Source: Amycolatopsis acidicola (GTDB lineage: Bacteria; Actinomycetota; Actinomycetes; Mycobacteriales; Pseudonocardiaceae). From it: a stretch of 64,000 bases of DNA. Location of the stretch: contig NZ_VMNW02000001.1 in NCBI RefSeq assembly GCF_007713735.2, forward strand, positions 124,001-188,000, read 5' to 3'. Position numbers and translations under genes: made by a program. A model generated the notes under the pieces. That model was given only the letters and a program-made list of their open reading frames with translations, made no database searches and was not told where the DNA came from. Positions 1 through 7,911 of the stretch are shown piece after piece. Each line of letters opens with the position of its first letter. The stretch's first letter is position 1.

Positions 1-2
1 TG

Positions 3-1526
3 GAGACGCCGCACGGCGCGGCGATCGTCATGGAGGCCGTGCGCGGGGTGCCGTTGCGCGAGCTGATGCTCGTCGACGGACGGCTCGCTCCCGAAGCGGC
101 GCTGGCCGTGTTGAAGGGCTCTCTGCTCGGGCTCGCCGACGCGCACCGGGTGGGTATCGTGCACCGGGATTACAAACCCGACAACGTGCTGGTCGGCCCG
201 GACCGCGAGAGCAAGCTGGTCGACTTCGGCATCGCGACGCTCGCCGGGGAGACGGGCCTCCCGATCGGCACCCCGGCGTACATGGCGCCGGAGCAGTGGA
301 ACGGGCTACCCGCCAGCCCGGCTACGGACGTTTACGCGGCGACGGCGGTCTTCTTCCAGGGAGTGACCGGCCGCAAACCGTTCGCCGCGGAGGACACCGA
401 GACCCTGCGCGACATGCACGAGAACGCGCCGATCCCGCTGGAGATGGCGCCGGAACCGGTGCGCCCGCTGATCGCCCGCGGCATGGCGAAGAACGCCGAG
501 GCCCGGCCCGGTGGCGCGGCGGAGTTCGTCGGCGATCTCGAAACAGCGGCCGTCGCCGCGTACGGCGAGGATTGGGAGGAGCGCGGCCTGGCCCGGCTCG
601 CCCAGCGCGCCGGAGTGCTACTCGCCTTGTCTCCCTTGGCTTTGCTCACCGTCGGCACCGCTGCCGCGCCGACCGTCGGCGCCGGGGCCGCGGCCGGCAC
701 AGCGGTGGCCGGGACAGCCGGAGCCGGCACGGCTGCCACGGCCGCGGGGCTGCTGGCCGGGGGAAAGATCGCGGCGATCGTCGGCGCGGTGGTCGCGGCC
801 GCCGTGGCTGCGGTGGTCGTGGTCTCGGTGAACAGCGATCCGGCGCCGCCGCTCGCCGTGAACCTCAAGACCAGGACGGGAACCGAGGACAACTTCGACG
901 TCAACGCCCAGTACGCCGAGGTCACCGGCATCAGCGACCCGGCGTTGCAGCAGCGGATCAACGCGGCGCTCACCGCGCCGCTCGACGAGTGGATCTCCTA
1001 CGTCCGGGAGGGAGCGCTGGAGCGCGAGCCGGACGGCAGCCGGGCCCACGTCGGCAACGGCGTGAAGATCGACCGGCAGGACGCCAAGGTGCTTTCGGTG
1101 CACTACGACCTGACCGTCGACTCGACCCAGTTCGGCGTCCACGGTGGGTACGACACGAAGCTGCTCAACATCGATCTCCGCACCGGGAAGGTGATCACGG
1201 CAGGTGACGTGTTCACCGGCATCGCCACGAGCCAGGCCGCGATTTCGGAACTCGAGCAACGGATCCTCGCGCACGCGCCGGGCGGGTACTGCTCCGGCGA
1301 GAGCGGGCCGTCCGTCGGACTGCAGCCCGACGTCCTCCAGGAGTACACCATCGGCGGCTCGCCGGCGCTGCAGATCGCCTTCACCCCGCAAGGAGTCGAC
1401 TTCAGCGTCTTCGCGGCCGCGATCGGCTACTCGTACGCGTGCGGTGTGCCCGAGTTCGTGGTTCCCTACCAGGAGGTTTCCGATCTTCTGACGCCCGAGG
1501 GACGGGCGCTGCTGCCGGGCAACTGA
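3..1526 (+). CDS. Membrane Ser/Thr protein kinase with extracytoplasmic sensor domain (5' truncated by window)
   Basis: The reading frame is open from the first bases, so the true start lies outside the window; an internal ATG at 30 sits in the kinase hinge and is not the start. Visible kinase parts are the catalytic loop HRDYKPDNVL, the DFG motif and the APEQW P+1 segment, so the C-lobe is complete while the glycine-rich loop and ATP lysine are missing only through truncation. After the kinase comes an Ala/Gly-rich linker, one membrane span (about window residues 250-270) and an external domain of about 225 residues that resembles DUF3298/RsiV-type sensor domains. It probably phosphorylates cytoplasmic proteins in response to a cell-envelope signal. 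The kinase call is firm; the DUF3298 assignment is from remembered pattern only. Confidence 0.9.
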   Translation, partial: ETPHGAAIVMEAVRGVPLRELMLVDGRLAPEAALAVLKGSLLGLADAHRVGIVHRDYKPDNVLVGPDRESKLVDFGIATLAGETGLPIGTPAYMAPEQWNGLPASPATDVYAATAVFFQGVTGRKPFAAEDTETLRDMHENAPIPLEMAPEPVRPLIARGMAKNAEARPGGAAEFVGDLETAAVAAYGEDWEERGLARLAQRAGVLLALSPLALLTVGTAAAPTVGAGAAAGTAVAGTAGAGTAATAAGLLAGGKIAAIVGAVVAAAVAAVVVVSVNSDPAPPLAVNLKTRTGTEDNFDVNAQYAEVTGISDPALQQRINAALTAPLDEWISYVREGALEREPDGSRAHVGNGVKIDRQDAKVLSVHYDLTVDSTQFGVHGGYDTKLLNIDLRTGKVITAGDVFTGIATSQAAISELEQRILAHAPGGYCSGESGPSVGLQPDVLQEYTIGGSPALQIAFTPQGVDFSVFAAAIGYSYACGVPEFVVPYQEVSDLLTPEGRALLPGN

Positions 1527-1808
1527 GCCAAAACGTCCACAGTGGACGAAACCGCGGATTGCTCCGTTCGGCGGTACGGAGATCGGCTGGGTAACGCCGT
1601 TCGGCTGGCCCTCACCCGTTCGGAAGCAGGGTCGGACTGAAGTCCGTCGACCGCTTATCGACCGGTCACCGACCGTTGGGCGCCGCCGATCGCAGCTGTT
1701 CCGCCGACCCGAAGACCCGCGGCCCTAGCACTGGTAGTCAAGTCATGTGCCACTTTTCACGAGGGGGAGCGGCACGGAAGACGAAGCAGGGCAGAAGGAG
1801 GCGGAGTC
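1527..1808. other. Intergenic region with short repeats
   Basis: No gene seen. It holds a palindrome GTCCAC-A-GTGGAC (1535-1547) just after the kinase stop, three copies of CCGTTCGG (1564, 1597, 1616) and a CGGACT/AGTCCG stem (1633-1646). A strong Shine-Dalgarno sequence (GAAGGAG, 1794-1800) serves the next gene. No clear terminator or promoter could be assigned. Confidence 0.4.
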
Positions 1809-2447
1809 GTGGCGGTTACACCAGGACACACCGGGGATGCGGTGGTGGCTGGGGGAACCCGGTCTTTCCCAACCCGGGCGGTGCCGCGCGTCGAGCTTCC
1901 GGCGAGTACGTCGTATCTGGCCGGCGCCGCCGCGGCGCAGCTGGGCTGGGAAGGTGTGGTGCTGCCCGAGGTCACCATCCTCGGCCGCCGCGTCTGCGTC
2001 GTCGCCAAGCTGCGCACCGACGTCCACGCCGAGCGGATCGCCGTGGGCATCGGCCCGGTGACCGACCGCACCACGGTCGCCACGTGGACCTGGCCCGAGT
2101 TCGCTCGCACCGCGCCCGCCCCCGCCGCGGAGATCGTCGGCGTGCTGTCCGTCGCGCGGCACTGGCGCACCGGCATGGCGTCCGTGGTCCCGTTCTCCCG
2201 CTACGGCGAGGCGGCGATGCTCCTGCCGACGTCGGCGGTGCTGTCGAAGGACTATGTGGACAGCTGCCTGCCGCGCGCCCGCTCCTACGGCATCGCGGTG
2301 GTCTCCGCCGACGAACACGCCAATGTGGAGCGTGACATCCCCGGCCGCCCGGAGCGCACCCTGCTCCCGCAGGACTCGGTTTCCCGCTGGATCAACGAGA
2401 TGGTGTACGAGCAGCTGCTGGCGTCCTACGACCTGCCGGTGGCCTAG
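1809..2447 (+). CDS. Conserved hypothetical protein (212 aa)
   Basis: GTG start with GAAGGAG eight bases upstream. The product is a soluble alpha/beta-looking protein without signal peptide or membrane span and without a motif I can name. The middle part (about 40-150) alternates hydrophobic strands; the C-terminus is acidic and ends about 60 nt before the right part of an inverted-repeat element begins folding. It is not obviously co-transcribed with the kinase, because 282 bases separate them. Ordinary codon use supports a real gene; the function is unknown. Confidence 0.75.
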   Translation: MAVTPGHTGDAVVAGGTRSFPTRAVPRVELPASTSYLAGAAAAQLGWEGVVLPEVTILGRRVCVVAKLRTDVHAERIAVGIGPVTDRTTVATWTWPEFARTAPAPAAEIVGVLSVARHWRTGMASVVPFSRYGEAAMLLPTSAVLSKDYVDSCLPRARSYGIAVVSADEHANVERDIPGRPERTLLPQDSVSRWINEMVYEQLLASYDLPVA

Positions 2448-2608
2448 GGGGTGTCCTCAAAGCCTGGTCGATGGGCTTGGTGATCCAGGTGGTTCCTGGC
2501 GGTGCCGGGGATTCTCCCTCGTACCGGGTTGTACTCGGGTGAATCACCGGTGCCCGCCAGGGGCCGCCTGGGCGCCAAGAGCGCGAATGAGGCTTTGAGG
2601 ACGCCCCC
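2447..2608. repeat. MITE-like element with 18-bp terminal inverted repeats
   Basis: The ends are 18-bp inverted repeats with one mismatch: left arm 2447-2464 (GGGGGTGTCCTCAAAGCC) and right arm 2591-2608 (GGCTTTGAGGACGCCCCC). Inside, a second imperfect pair (about 2501-2529 with 2532-2560, starting CCTGGCGG and ending CCGCCAGG) makes the roughly 160-bp unit fold into one long hairpin. There is no coding capacity. The left end contains the last base of the upstream stop codon and the right end lies 17 bp before the next start. It looks like a non-autonomous transposable element or a repeated intergenic palindrome. Confidence 0.6.
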
Positions 2609-2612
2609 TCGG

Positions 2613-2618
2613 TACAGT
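2613..2618 (+). promoter_or_regulatory. -10 hexamer TACAGT, leaderless start
   Basis: TACAGT ends seven bases before the ATG at 2626 and no Shine-Dalgarno sequence is present, so the transcript probably starts at or next to the start codon. The hexamer lies immediately outside the right inverted repeat, so the element may supply upstream promoter sequence. Confidence 0.55.
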
Positions 2619-2625
2619 CGGCGGT

Positions 2626-3276
2626 ATGCGAGTCGTCATTGCCGGAGGACACGGGAAGATCGCGCTGCACCTCGAGCGGCAGCTGGCCGCCAGCGGTGAC
2701 CAGGCGGTGGGCATCATCCGGAACGCCGCGCAGGCGGAGGATCTGCGCGCGGTGAGCGCGGAGCCCGTCGTGCTGGACCTGGAGAACAGCACCGCGGCCG
2801 AGGTCGCGGAGGTCCTCAAGGGCGCCGACGCCGCGGTGTTCGCGGCGGGCGCCGGGCCGGGCAGTGGCGCGGAGCGCAAGCAGACGGTGGATCTCGGCGC
2901 CGCCGCCCTCTTCGCGGAGGCGGCCGAGCTGGCCGGGGTTTCGCGGCACGTGCAGATCGGCTCGATGGGCGTCGGCCGTCCGCCGCGCCCCGGCACCGAC
3001 GAGGTTTTCGCCGCGTACCTGAAGGCCAAGGAAGCCGCCGAGGACGATCTGCGCACGCGCCAATTGGACTGGACCATTCTCCGGCCAGGCAGGCTCACCG
3101 ACGAGCCGGCCACCGGCGAAGTGCACATCGCCGAATCCGTGGACTACGGCGAGATCCCGCGCGAGGATGTGGCCGCGTTGATCATCGCCCTGCTGGAGGA
3201 GCAGCGCAGCGTCCGCCGCACCTTCGAAGCGGTCGGGGGTAACACCCCGATAGCGGAGGCCGTCGTCCGCCTGTGA
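2626..3276 (+). CDS. Atypical SDR / NAD(P)H-binding protein
   Basis: A 216-residue Rossmann protein of the atypical-SDR NAD(P)-binding group (biliverdin-reductase-B/YwnB-like). The N-terminal strand is followed by GGHGKIA, a G-x-x-G-x-x-A dinucleotide loop; AAGAGPGS follows strand 4; a YLKAKEAAE segment and the WTILRPGRLTDEP motif are typical of NmrA/SDR5 proteins. Substrate is unknown; such proteins act as quinone/flavin reductases or redox sensors. The start is preceded by a TACAGT hexamer and no ribosome site. It converges with the oxidase gene, with only 9 bases between stop codons. Confidence 0.85.
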   Translation: MRVVIAGGHGKIALHLERQLAASGDQAVGIIRNAAQAEDLRAVSAEPVVLDLENSTAAEVAEVLKGADAAVFAAGAGPGSGAERKQTVDLGAAALFAEAAELAGVSRHVQIGSMGVGRPPRPGTDEVFAAYLKAKEAAEDDLRTRQLDWTILRPGRLTDEPATGEVHIAESVDYGEIPREDVAALIIALLEEQRSVRRTFEAVGGNTPIAEAVVRL

Positions 3277-3285
3277 TCCGTCCTT

Positions 3286-4593
3286 TCAGGACGATCGGCC
3301 GAGCACCCGCTCCAGATAGGGATTGCCGAAAACCCCGGCGGGGTCCACTTCATCGCGTACGCGCACGAAGTCGTCGAAGTGCGGGTACAGCTTCTGCAGC
3401 GCGGCGGCGTCCAGGTTGTGCATCTTCCCCCAGTGCGGCCTGCCGCCGACCTCGGCGGCGATCGCCGCGAACCCGGCGAAGTACTCCAGGTACGGCATGC
3501 CGACGAACTGGTGGATCGCGATGTACGCCGAGTCGCGGCCGTTCGCCGTGGAAAGCCAGATGTCGTCGGCCGCGGCCACCCGCACCTCCACCGGGAAGGC
3601 GACCGGATTTTCCAGTCGTGGCACCAGATTCCGCAGTTCGCGCAGGACGTGGTGCACGGATTCGCGCGGCACGGCGAACTCCGACTCGACGAACCGCACC
3701 CCGCGGTGGGTCACGAACACGCGGTGCGAATGGTCGCTGTACTCGCGCGCGGACAGCACGGCCGAGGCGAACCTCCCGAGTGGACGGACGAGCCGCGGCA
3801 CGGTCCGGCCGATCCGGCACAGCGTGCCGAACGCGACGTTCTCCATGATCTCGTAGTCGACGAACTGCTTGGCCCGGCCGAGCGGTTTCCGCTCGCTGCC
3901 AGCCGGCAGCCGGTTGTTCCGCTTGACCAGCGCGTTGCTGCCGTACGGGAACCAGTAGAACTCGAAGTGGTCGTTGCCGTCGGCGAACTCGTCGAAGCCC
4001 TCCAGCACCTGCTCCAGCGGCTCCGGCCGTTCCTGCGCGGACAACAGGAATGACGGCTCGCACTGCAGGGTCACGTGGGTGAGCACGCCGAGCGCGCCGA
4101 GGCCGACCCGCGCCGCGTGGAACAGCTCCGGCCGCCGTTCCGCCGAGCACGTGACCACCGAACCGTCGGCGAGCACCAGTTCCAGCTGCACGATCTGGGT
4201 GGCCAGCCCGCCGAGCTTCGCGCCGGTGCCGTGGGTGCCGGTCGACACCGCGCCCGCGATGGTCTGCGCGTCGATGTCGCCGAGGTTCGTCATCGCCAGC
4301 CCGAGCGCGTCGAGTTCGGCGTTGAGCTGGTGCAGCGGAGTCCCCGAGCGCACGGTGACGCGATGGGAGTCGGCGTCGACCGAGGTGATCCCGGCCCACT
4401 GGGTCAGGTCCATCGCGTCCGAGTCCGCGACGGCGATCGGCGTGAACGAATGCCCGCTGCCTCGCGCGCGCAGCCGCCTGCCGTCGACGGCGACACCCGT
4501 CACGACCTCCGCGATTTCGGCCACGCTGCGCGGCGTGTGCACCCGTCGCGGGTCGGCCGTGGCGGTGCCGGCCCAGTTGGTCCACCGGTTCAT
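3286..4593 (-). CDS. FAD-linked aldonolactone oxidase-family protein (D-arabinono-/L-gulono-1,4-lactone oxidase type)
   Basis: A 435-residue vanillyl-alcohol-oxidase-fold flavoprotein. The FAD-binding PP-loop region carries RGSGHSFTPIA near residue 45 and the SVDADSHRVTVRSGTPL strand; GxSTGTHGTGAKLGG follows near 115. The C-terminal ALO domain has RPHWGKMH near 395 and the typical ending FGNPYLERVLG. Family members oxidise aldonolactones or sugar alcohols with oxygen or another acceptor; the exact substrate cannot be read. It is transcribed away from the aldolase-like gene at 4680; 86 bp lie between the two starts, so the pair may share regulation. Confidence 0.9.
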   Translation of the reverse strand: MNRWTNWAGTATADPRRVHTPRSVAEIAEVVTGVAVDGRRLRARGSGHSFTPIAVADSDAMDLTQWAGITSVDADSHRVTVRSGTPLHQLNAELDALGLAMTNLGDIDAQTIAGAVSTGTHGTGAKLGGLATQIVQLELVLADGSVVTCSAERRPELFHAARVGLGALGVLTHVTLQCEPSFLLSAQERPEPLEQVLEGFDEFADGNDHFEFYWFPYGSNALVKRNNRLPAGSERKPLGRAKQFVDYEIMENVAFGTLCRIGRTVPRLVRPLGRFASAVLSAREYSDHSHRVFVTHRGVRFVESEFAVPRESVHHVLRELRNLVPRLENPVAFPVEVRVAAADDIWLSTANGRDSAYIAIHQFVGMPYLEYFAGFAAIAAEVGGRPHWGKMHNLDAAALQKLYPHFDDFVRVRDEVDPAGVFGNPYLERVLGRSS

Positions 4594-4666
4594 CGGGCCT
4601 CACCTGTCCAAGTCGAATGCAAGAGACCGTAAGTGAAGAGTATTCGCGTTTCAAGGGTTCTTGCCG

Positions 4667-4672
4667 TACCGT
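4667..4672 (+). promoter_or_regulatory. -10 hexamer TACCGT, leaderless start
   Basis: TACCGT ends seven bases before the ATG at 4680 and no Shine-Dalgarno sequence precedes that ATG. This favours 4680 over the upstream in-frame ATG at 4617. Confidence 0.5.
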
Positions 4673-4679
4673 ACTGCGC

Positions 4680-5867
4680 ATGACCTTGCCGAACGCGGCA
4701 GCATATGACCTGGCCACGAAGGATTTCGACGCTCCGCTGGCCATCGTCGACCTGCCCGCGTTCGACGCCAACGCCGCCGATCTCGTCCGCCGCGCCGACG
4801 GGTTGCCGATCCGGCTGGTCAGCAAATCCGTCCGCTGCCGCTACCTGATCGAACGCGGGCTCGCGAAGCCAGGGTTCGCCGGGCTGATGTGCTATTCGCT
4901 GCGTGAAGCGCTGTGGCACGCGAAGCTCGGGACCAGCGAAGACATCCTGGTCGCGTACCCGACGGTGGACCACGACGCGCTGCGCCGGCTGGCCGCCGAC
5001 GACCACGCGCTCGCCACGATCACGATCATGGTCGACTCCGCGGAGCATCTCGACGTGGTGGACAGCGCCACCGGTCCGGACCACCCGGAGATCAGGGTCT
5101 GCCTCGAACTCGACGCCTCGTGGCGTCCGCTGCCGACGCTGCACGTCGGCACCAGGCGGTCGCCGGTCTTCACGCCGGGCCAAGCCGTGGCCGTCGCCCG
5201 GACAGTGTTGCGCCGCAAGGGTTTCCGGCTCGTCGGACTGATGGCCTACGAGGGGCAGATCGCCGGCCTCCCGGACGCGGCAGGCAGCCGCACCGACCGG
5301 CTCGTCCGGTGGATGCAGCGCCGCTCGGCGCGCGAGCTCGCCCGCCGCCGCGCGGAAGCCGTGCGCCTCGTGCGGGAGATCGCCGACCTCGAGTTCGTCA
5401 ACGGCGGCGGTTCCGGCAGCATCGAGCGGACCCGCGCGGAGTCGGTGGTGACCGAGGTGGCGGCGGGGTCCGGGCTGATCGGCTCGACCCTGTTCGACGG
5501 CTACACGAGCTTCAGCCCGCGGCCGGCCGCGCTGTTCGCACTCCCAGTTGTCCACAAGCCGACCCGGCGGATCGCCACCCTGTTCGCGGGCGGGTACATC
5601 GCCTCCGGGCCGGCCGCGGAATCGCGGCTGCCGTCCCCGTGGCTGCCAGCCGGGCTGAAGCTGCTCGGCTTCGAGGGCGCCGGTGAAGTGCAGACGCCGG
5701 TGACCGGGAAAGCGGCCCGTGACCTGCGGCTGGGCGATCGGGTGTGGCTCCGCCACGCGAAGGCGGGCGAGCTCGCCGAGCGGTTCGACCACTACCACAT
5801 CGTCGCGGACGGGCAACTGGAGCGCACCGTGCCGACCTACCGCGGGGAGCGGCAGAACTTCGGGTAG
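4680..5867 (+). CDS. D-threonine aldolase / D-amino-acid deaminase-like PLP enzyme
   Basis: A 395-residue fold-III (alanine-racemase-like) PLP protein. The N-terminal segment LAIVDLPAFDANAADLV is followed by LVSKSVRCRYLIERGL, where the lysine after VS is the expected PLP lysine. MAYEGQIAG near residue 190 and FVNGGGSGSI near 240 are the usual barrel-end phosphate-binding segments, and a C-terminal beta-domain with two His residues (FDHYHIV) could bind the metal seen in D-threonine aldolases. The likely reaction is cleavage or deamination of a beta-hydroxy-D-amino acid. Its role beside an aldonolactone oxidase is unclear. The start was chosen from the -10 hexamer. Confidence 0.8.
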   Translation: MTLPNAAAYDLATKDFDAPLAIVDLPAFDANAADLVRRADGLPIRLVSKSVRCRYLIERGLAKPGFAGLMCYSLREALWHAKLGTSEDILVAYPTVDHDALRRLAADDHALATITIMVDSAEHLDVVDSATGPDHPEIRVCLELDASWRPLPTLHVGTRRSPVFTPGQAVAVARTVLRRKGFRLVGLMAYEGQIAGLPDAAGSRTDRLVRWMQRRSARELARRRAEAVRLVREIADLEFVNGGGSGSIERTRAESVVTEVAAGSGLIGSTLFDGYTSFSPRPAALFALPVVHKPTRRIATLFAGGYIASGPAAESRLPSPWLPAGLKLLGFEGAGEVQTPVTGKAARDLRLGDRVWLRHAKAGELAERFDHYHIVADGQLERTVPTYRGERQNFG

Positions 5868-5898
5868 CCGACGGTCCACATATCCACAGGCCTGTGGA

Positions 5899-6519
5899 CT
5901 ACTCTCCGAGCCTGCTCGCGAGGTATCCCTTGATCAGATGCTTGGCTTCGTCCACAATCTCCGGGTCGCCGTCGGGGTCCCGGTGAAAGGCCAGCTTCAG
6001 CACCGCGTCGGCCGCCTCGATGGCCACCGTGATCGCCAGCGAAAGCCGTTCGCCTGGCGTCTCGATGTACTTGCGCACCAGTTCGGTCAGCGAGTCCGCG
6101 ATGACCTTGTTGTTGTCGCGGCTGTCGTCGAGGAGCTGCCTGTCCACCACGTCACCGAAGTGCACCTTCGAGAAACCGGGGATCCGCCGGTGCATGTCGA
6201 GGTAGATGTCGAGGATCGAGTCGACCACGTCCCACCAGTGGCCGGGGTCCTCGCCAGCCAGCCGTTCGCTCACCGCGGCGACGAACCTGTCCAGGTTGCG
6301 CTGGGTCAGCGCCTGCACCACGGCCCGCTTGTCCGGGAAGAACTGGTAGAGCGAACCGACGGCGACCCCGGCCCGTTTCGCGATCAGGGTGGTGGTCAAC
6401 GAGTCGTACCCGACCTCGTCGATGAGCAGCGCGCTGGCGTCCAGCATCTGCTCCACTCTTCGCGCGCTGCGCTGCTGTACCGGTTGCCGGCGCAGCGGCG
6501 TCGCCTGGGTCTCCGACAC
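5899..6519 (-). CDS. TetR-family transcriptional regulator
   Basis: A 206-residue repressor. The start is the GTG at 6519, preceded by GAAGGAG five bases upstream; the same frame stays open far upstream, but that part is antisense to the glucosidase gene and not coding. The N-terminal HTH is clear: QRSARRVEQMLDAS, then LTTTLIAKRAGVAVGSLYQFF with the TetR recognition helix. The C-terminal ligand domain (about 75-206) has no recognisable ligand signature. It diverges from the GH1/MFS pair and most likely represses it through the dyad near 6598. Confidence 0.92.
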   Translation of the reverse strand: MSETQATPLRRQPVQQRSARRVEQMLDASALLIDEVGYDSLTTTLIAKRAGVAVGSLYQFFPDKRAVVQALTQRNLDRFVAAVSERLAGEDPGHWWDVVDSILDIYLDMHRRIPGFSKVHFGDVVDRQLLDDSRDNNKVIADSLTELVRKYIETPGERLSLAITVAIEAADAVLKLAFHRDPDGDPEIVDEAKHLIKGYLASRLGE

Positions 6520-6591
6520 TGATGCTCCTTCTGGTGCTCTGATCTGCGACTTTAGCGGGTCGAAACGCTTCCCCCCGGACCAGGGACCGGC

Positions 6592-6612
6592 TATTGTATG
6601 AGAACTTTTCAT
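6592..6612 (+). promoter_or_regulatory. Promoter and candidate TetR operator of the glucosidase operon
   Basis: A -10-like TATTGT (6592-6597) abuts a 15-bp near-perfect dyad ATGAGAACTTTTCAT (6598-6612; six of seven pairs match around a central C). A repressor bound there would cover the transcription start. It lies between the divergent TetR gene and the glucosidase gene, as expected for TetR control. The -35 is poor. Confidence 0.45.
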
Positions 6613-6639
6613 GTTTCCTCGGCGAAAGGTGAAGCGCCA

Positions 6640-7911
6640 GTGGAAAGCCTGAGCTTCCCGCCCGATTTTCTGTGGGGCGTGTCCACCTCGGCCTTTCAGA
6701 TAGAAGGTGCGAACGACGCGGACGGCCGGGGAACGTCCATTTGGGACACGTTCACCTCCGCCCAGGGCAAGATCGTCGCTGACGATCACTACCACCGCTA
6801 CTCCGAAGATGTCGCACTGCTCGCCGATCTGGGTGTCGGCGGCTATCGAATGTCGTTTTCCTGGCCCAGAATTCAGCCGAATGGAGTAGCGGCCCCGAAT
6901 TCGCGCGGACTCGATTTCTACGACCGGCTGCTCGACGAAGTGTGCGCCGCCGGAATCGCGCCGGTGGGCACGATTTACCACTGGGACACGCCGCAGCCGC
7001 TCGAGGACGCCGGCGGCTGGCTCGTCCGTGACACCGCGGAACGGTTCGCGGAGTACGCGAAAATTCTTGGCGAGCACTTCGCCGACCGGGTGAAAATGTG
7101 GATTCCGCTCAATGAGCCGATGGTCATGTCGATTTACGGATATGCCATCGGGGAGTACGCGCCGGGGAAAACGCTCCTTCTGGACGCATTGCCAACGGCT
7201 CATTTTCAACATCTCGCGCACGGGCTGGCCGTTCAGGCATTGCGGTCGGCCGGGGCGGAGCGCATCGGTACCGCCAATCATCATTCCCCGATCTGGCCTG
7301 CCTCGCCCGCCGAAGCCGACCGCGCCGCCGCGGACTGGCTCGACGCGCTGCTGAACCGCGCCTACCTCGAACCCGTGGTGCTCGGCAGCTATCCCGAGGA
7401 GATCGTGCCGTACCTGCCCGCCGGGTTCGAGGCCGATCTGCCGGACATCGCGCAGCCGCTGGACTTCTACGGCATCAACTACTACGAACCACAGGGTGCC
7501 GCCGCGCCGGGAGAAGGCAACCCACTGCCGTTCGAGCTGCGCCCGATCGACGGTTTTCCCCGTACCACCAACGATTCCCCGGTCGTCCCCGACGCGTTCC
7601 GCGAGCTGCTCGTCGATCTGCACACCCGCTACGAGCTGCCGCCGGTCTACATCACCGAGAACGGCTGCAGCTACGACGGCGTGCACGACCCGGAACGCAT
7701 CGAATTCCTGTCCGGGCACCTGGCGGCGTTGCGGCAGGCGATGGACGCGGGCGTCGATGTGCGGGGATATTTCGTGTGGTCGTTGCTCGACAACTTCGAA
7801 TGGTCGAAGGGCTACGGCCCGCGGTTCGGGCTCGTGCACGTCGATTACGAGACCCAGCGCCGCACCCGCAAGGATTCCTTCGACTGGTACCGGAAACTGG
7901 TGAGCCGATGA
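6640..7911 (+). CDS. GH1 family beta-glucosidase
   Basis: A 423-residue retaining glycosidase. FLWGVSTSAFQIEGA near residue 10 is the GH1 signature with the sugar-binding Gln. The acid/base Glu is in PLNEPMV near 160 and the nucleophile in YITENGCSY near 340; NFEWSKGYGPRFGLVHVDY is the +/- subsite segment near the C-terminus. No signal peptide, so it acts in the cytoplasm on imported beta-glucosides. The GTG at 6640 is preferred because AAAGG lies ten bases upstream; the ATG at 6598 falls inside the operator. It overlaps the transporter gene by ATGA. Confidence 0.95.
   Translation: MESLSFPPDFLWGVSTSAFQIEGANDADGRGTSIWDTFTSAQGKIVADDHYHRYSEDVALLADLGVGGYRMSFSWPRIQPNGVAAPNSRGLDFYDRLLDEVCAAGIAPVGTIYHWDTPQPLEDAGGWLVRDTAERFAEYAKILGEHFADRVKMWIPLNEPMVMSIYGYAIGEYAPGKTLLLDALPTAHFQHLAHGLAVQALRSAGAERIGTANHHSPIWPASPAEADRAAADWLDALLNRAYLEPVVLGSYPEEIVPYLPAGFEADLPDIAQPLDFYGINYYEPQGAAAPGEGNPLPFELRPIDGFPRTTNDSPVVPDAFRELLVDLHTRYELPPVYITENGCSYDGVHDPERIEFLSGHLAALRQAMDAGVDVRGYFVWSLLDNFEWSKGYGPRFGLVHVDYETQRRTRKDSFDWYRKLVSR

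Noticed and set aside
6520..7839. N-terminal extension of the TetR frame to 646 codons
   Set aside because: The extension is antisense to the glucosidase gene; GTG 6519 has a perfect ribosome site and gives a normal TetR length.
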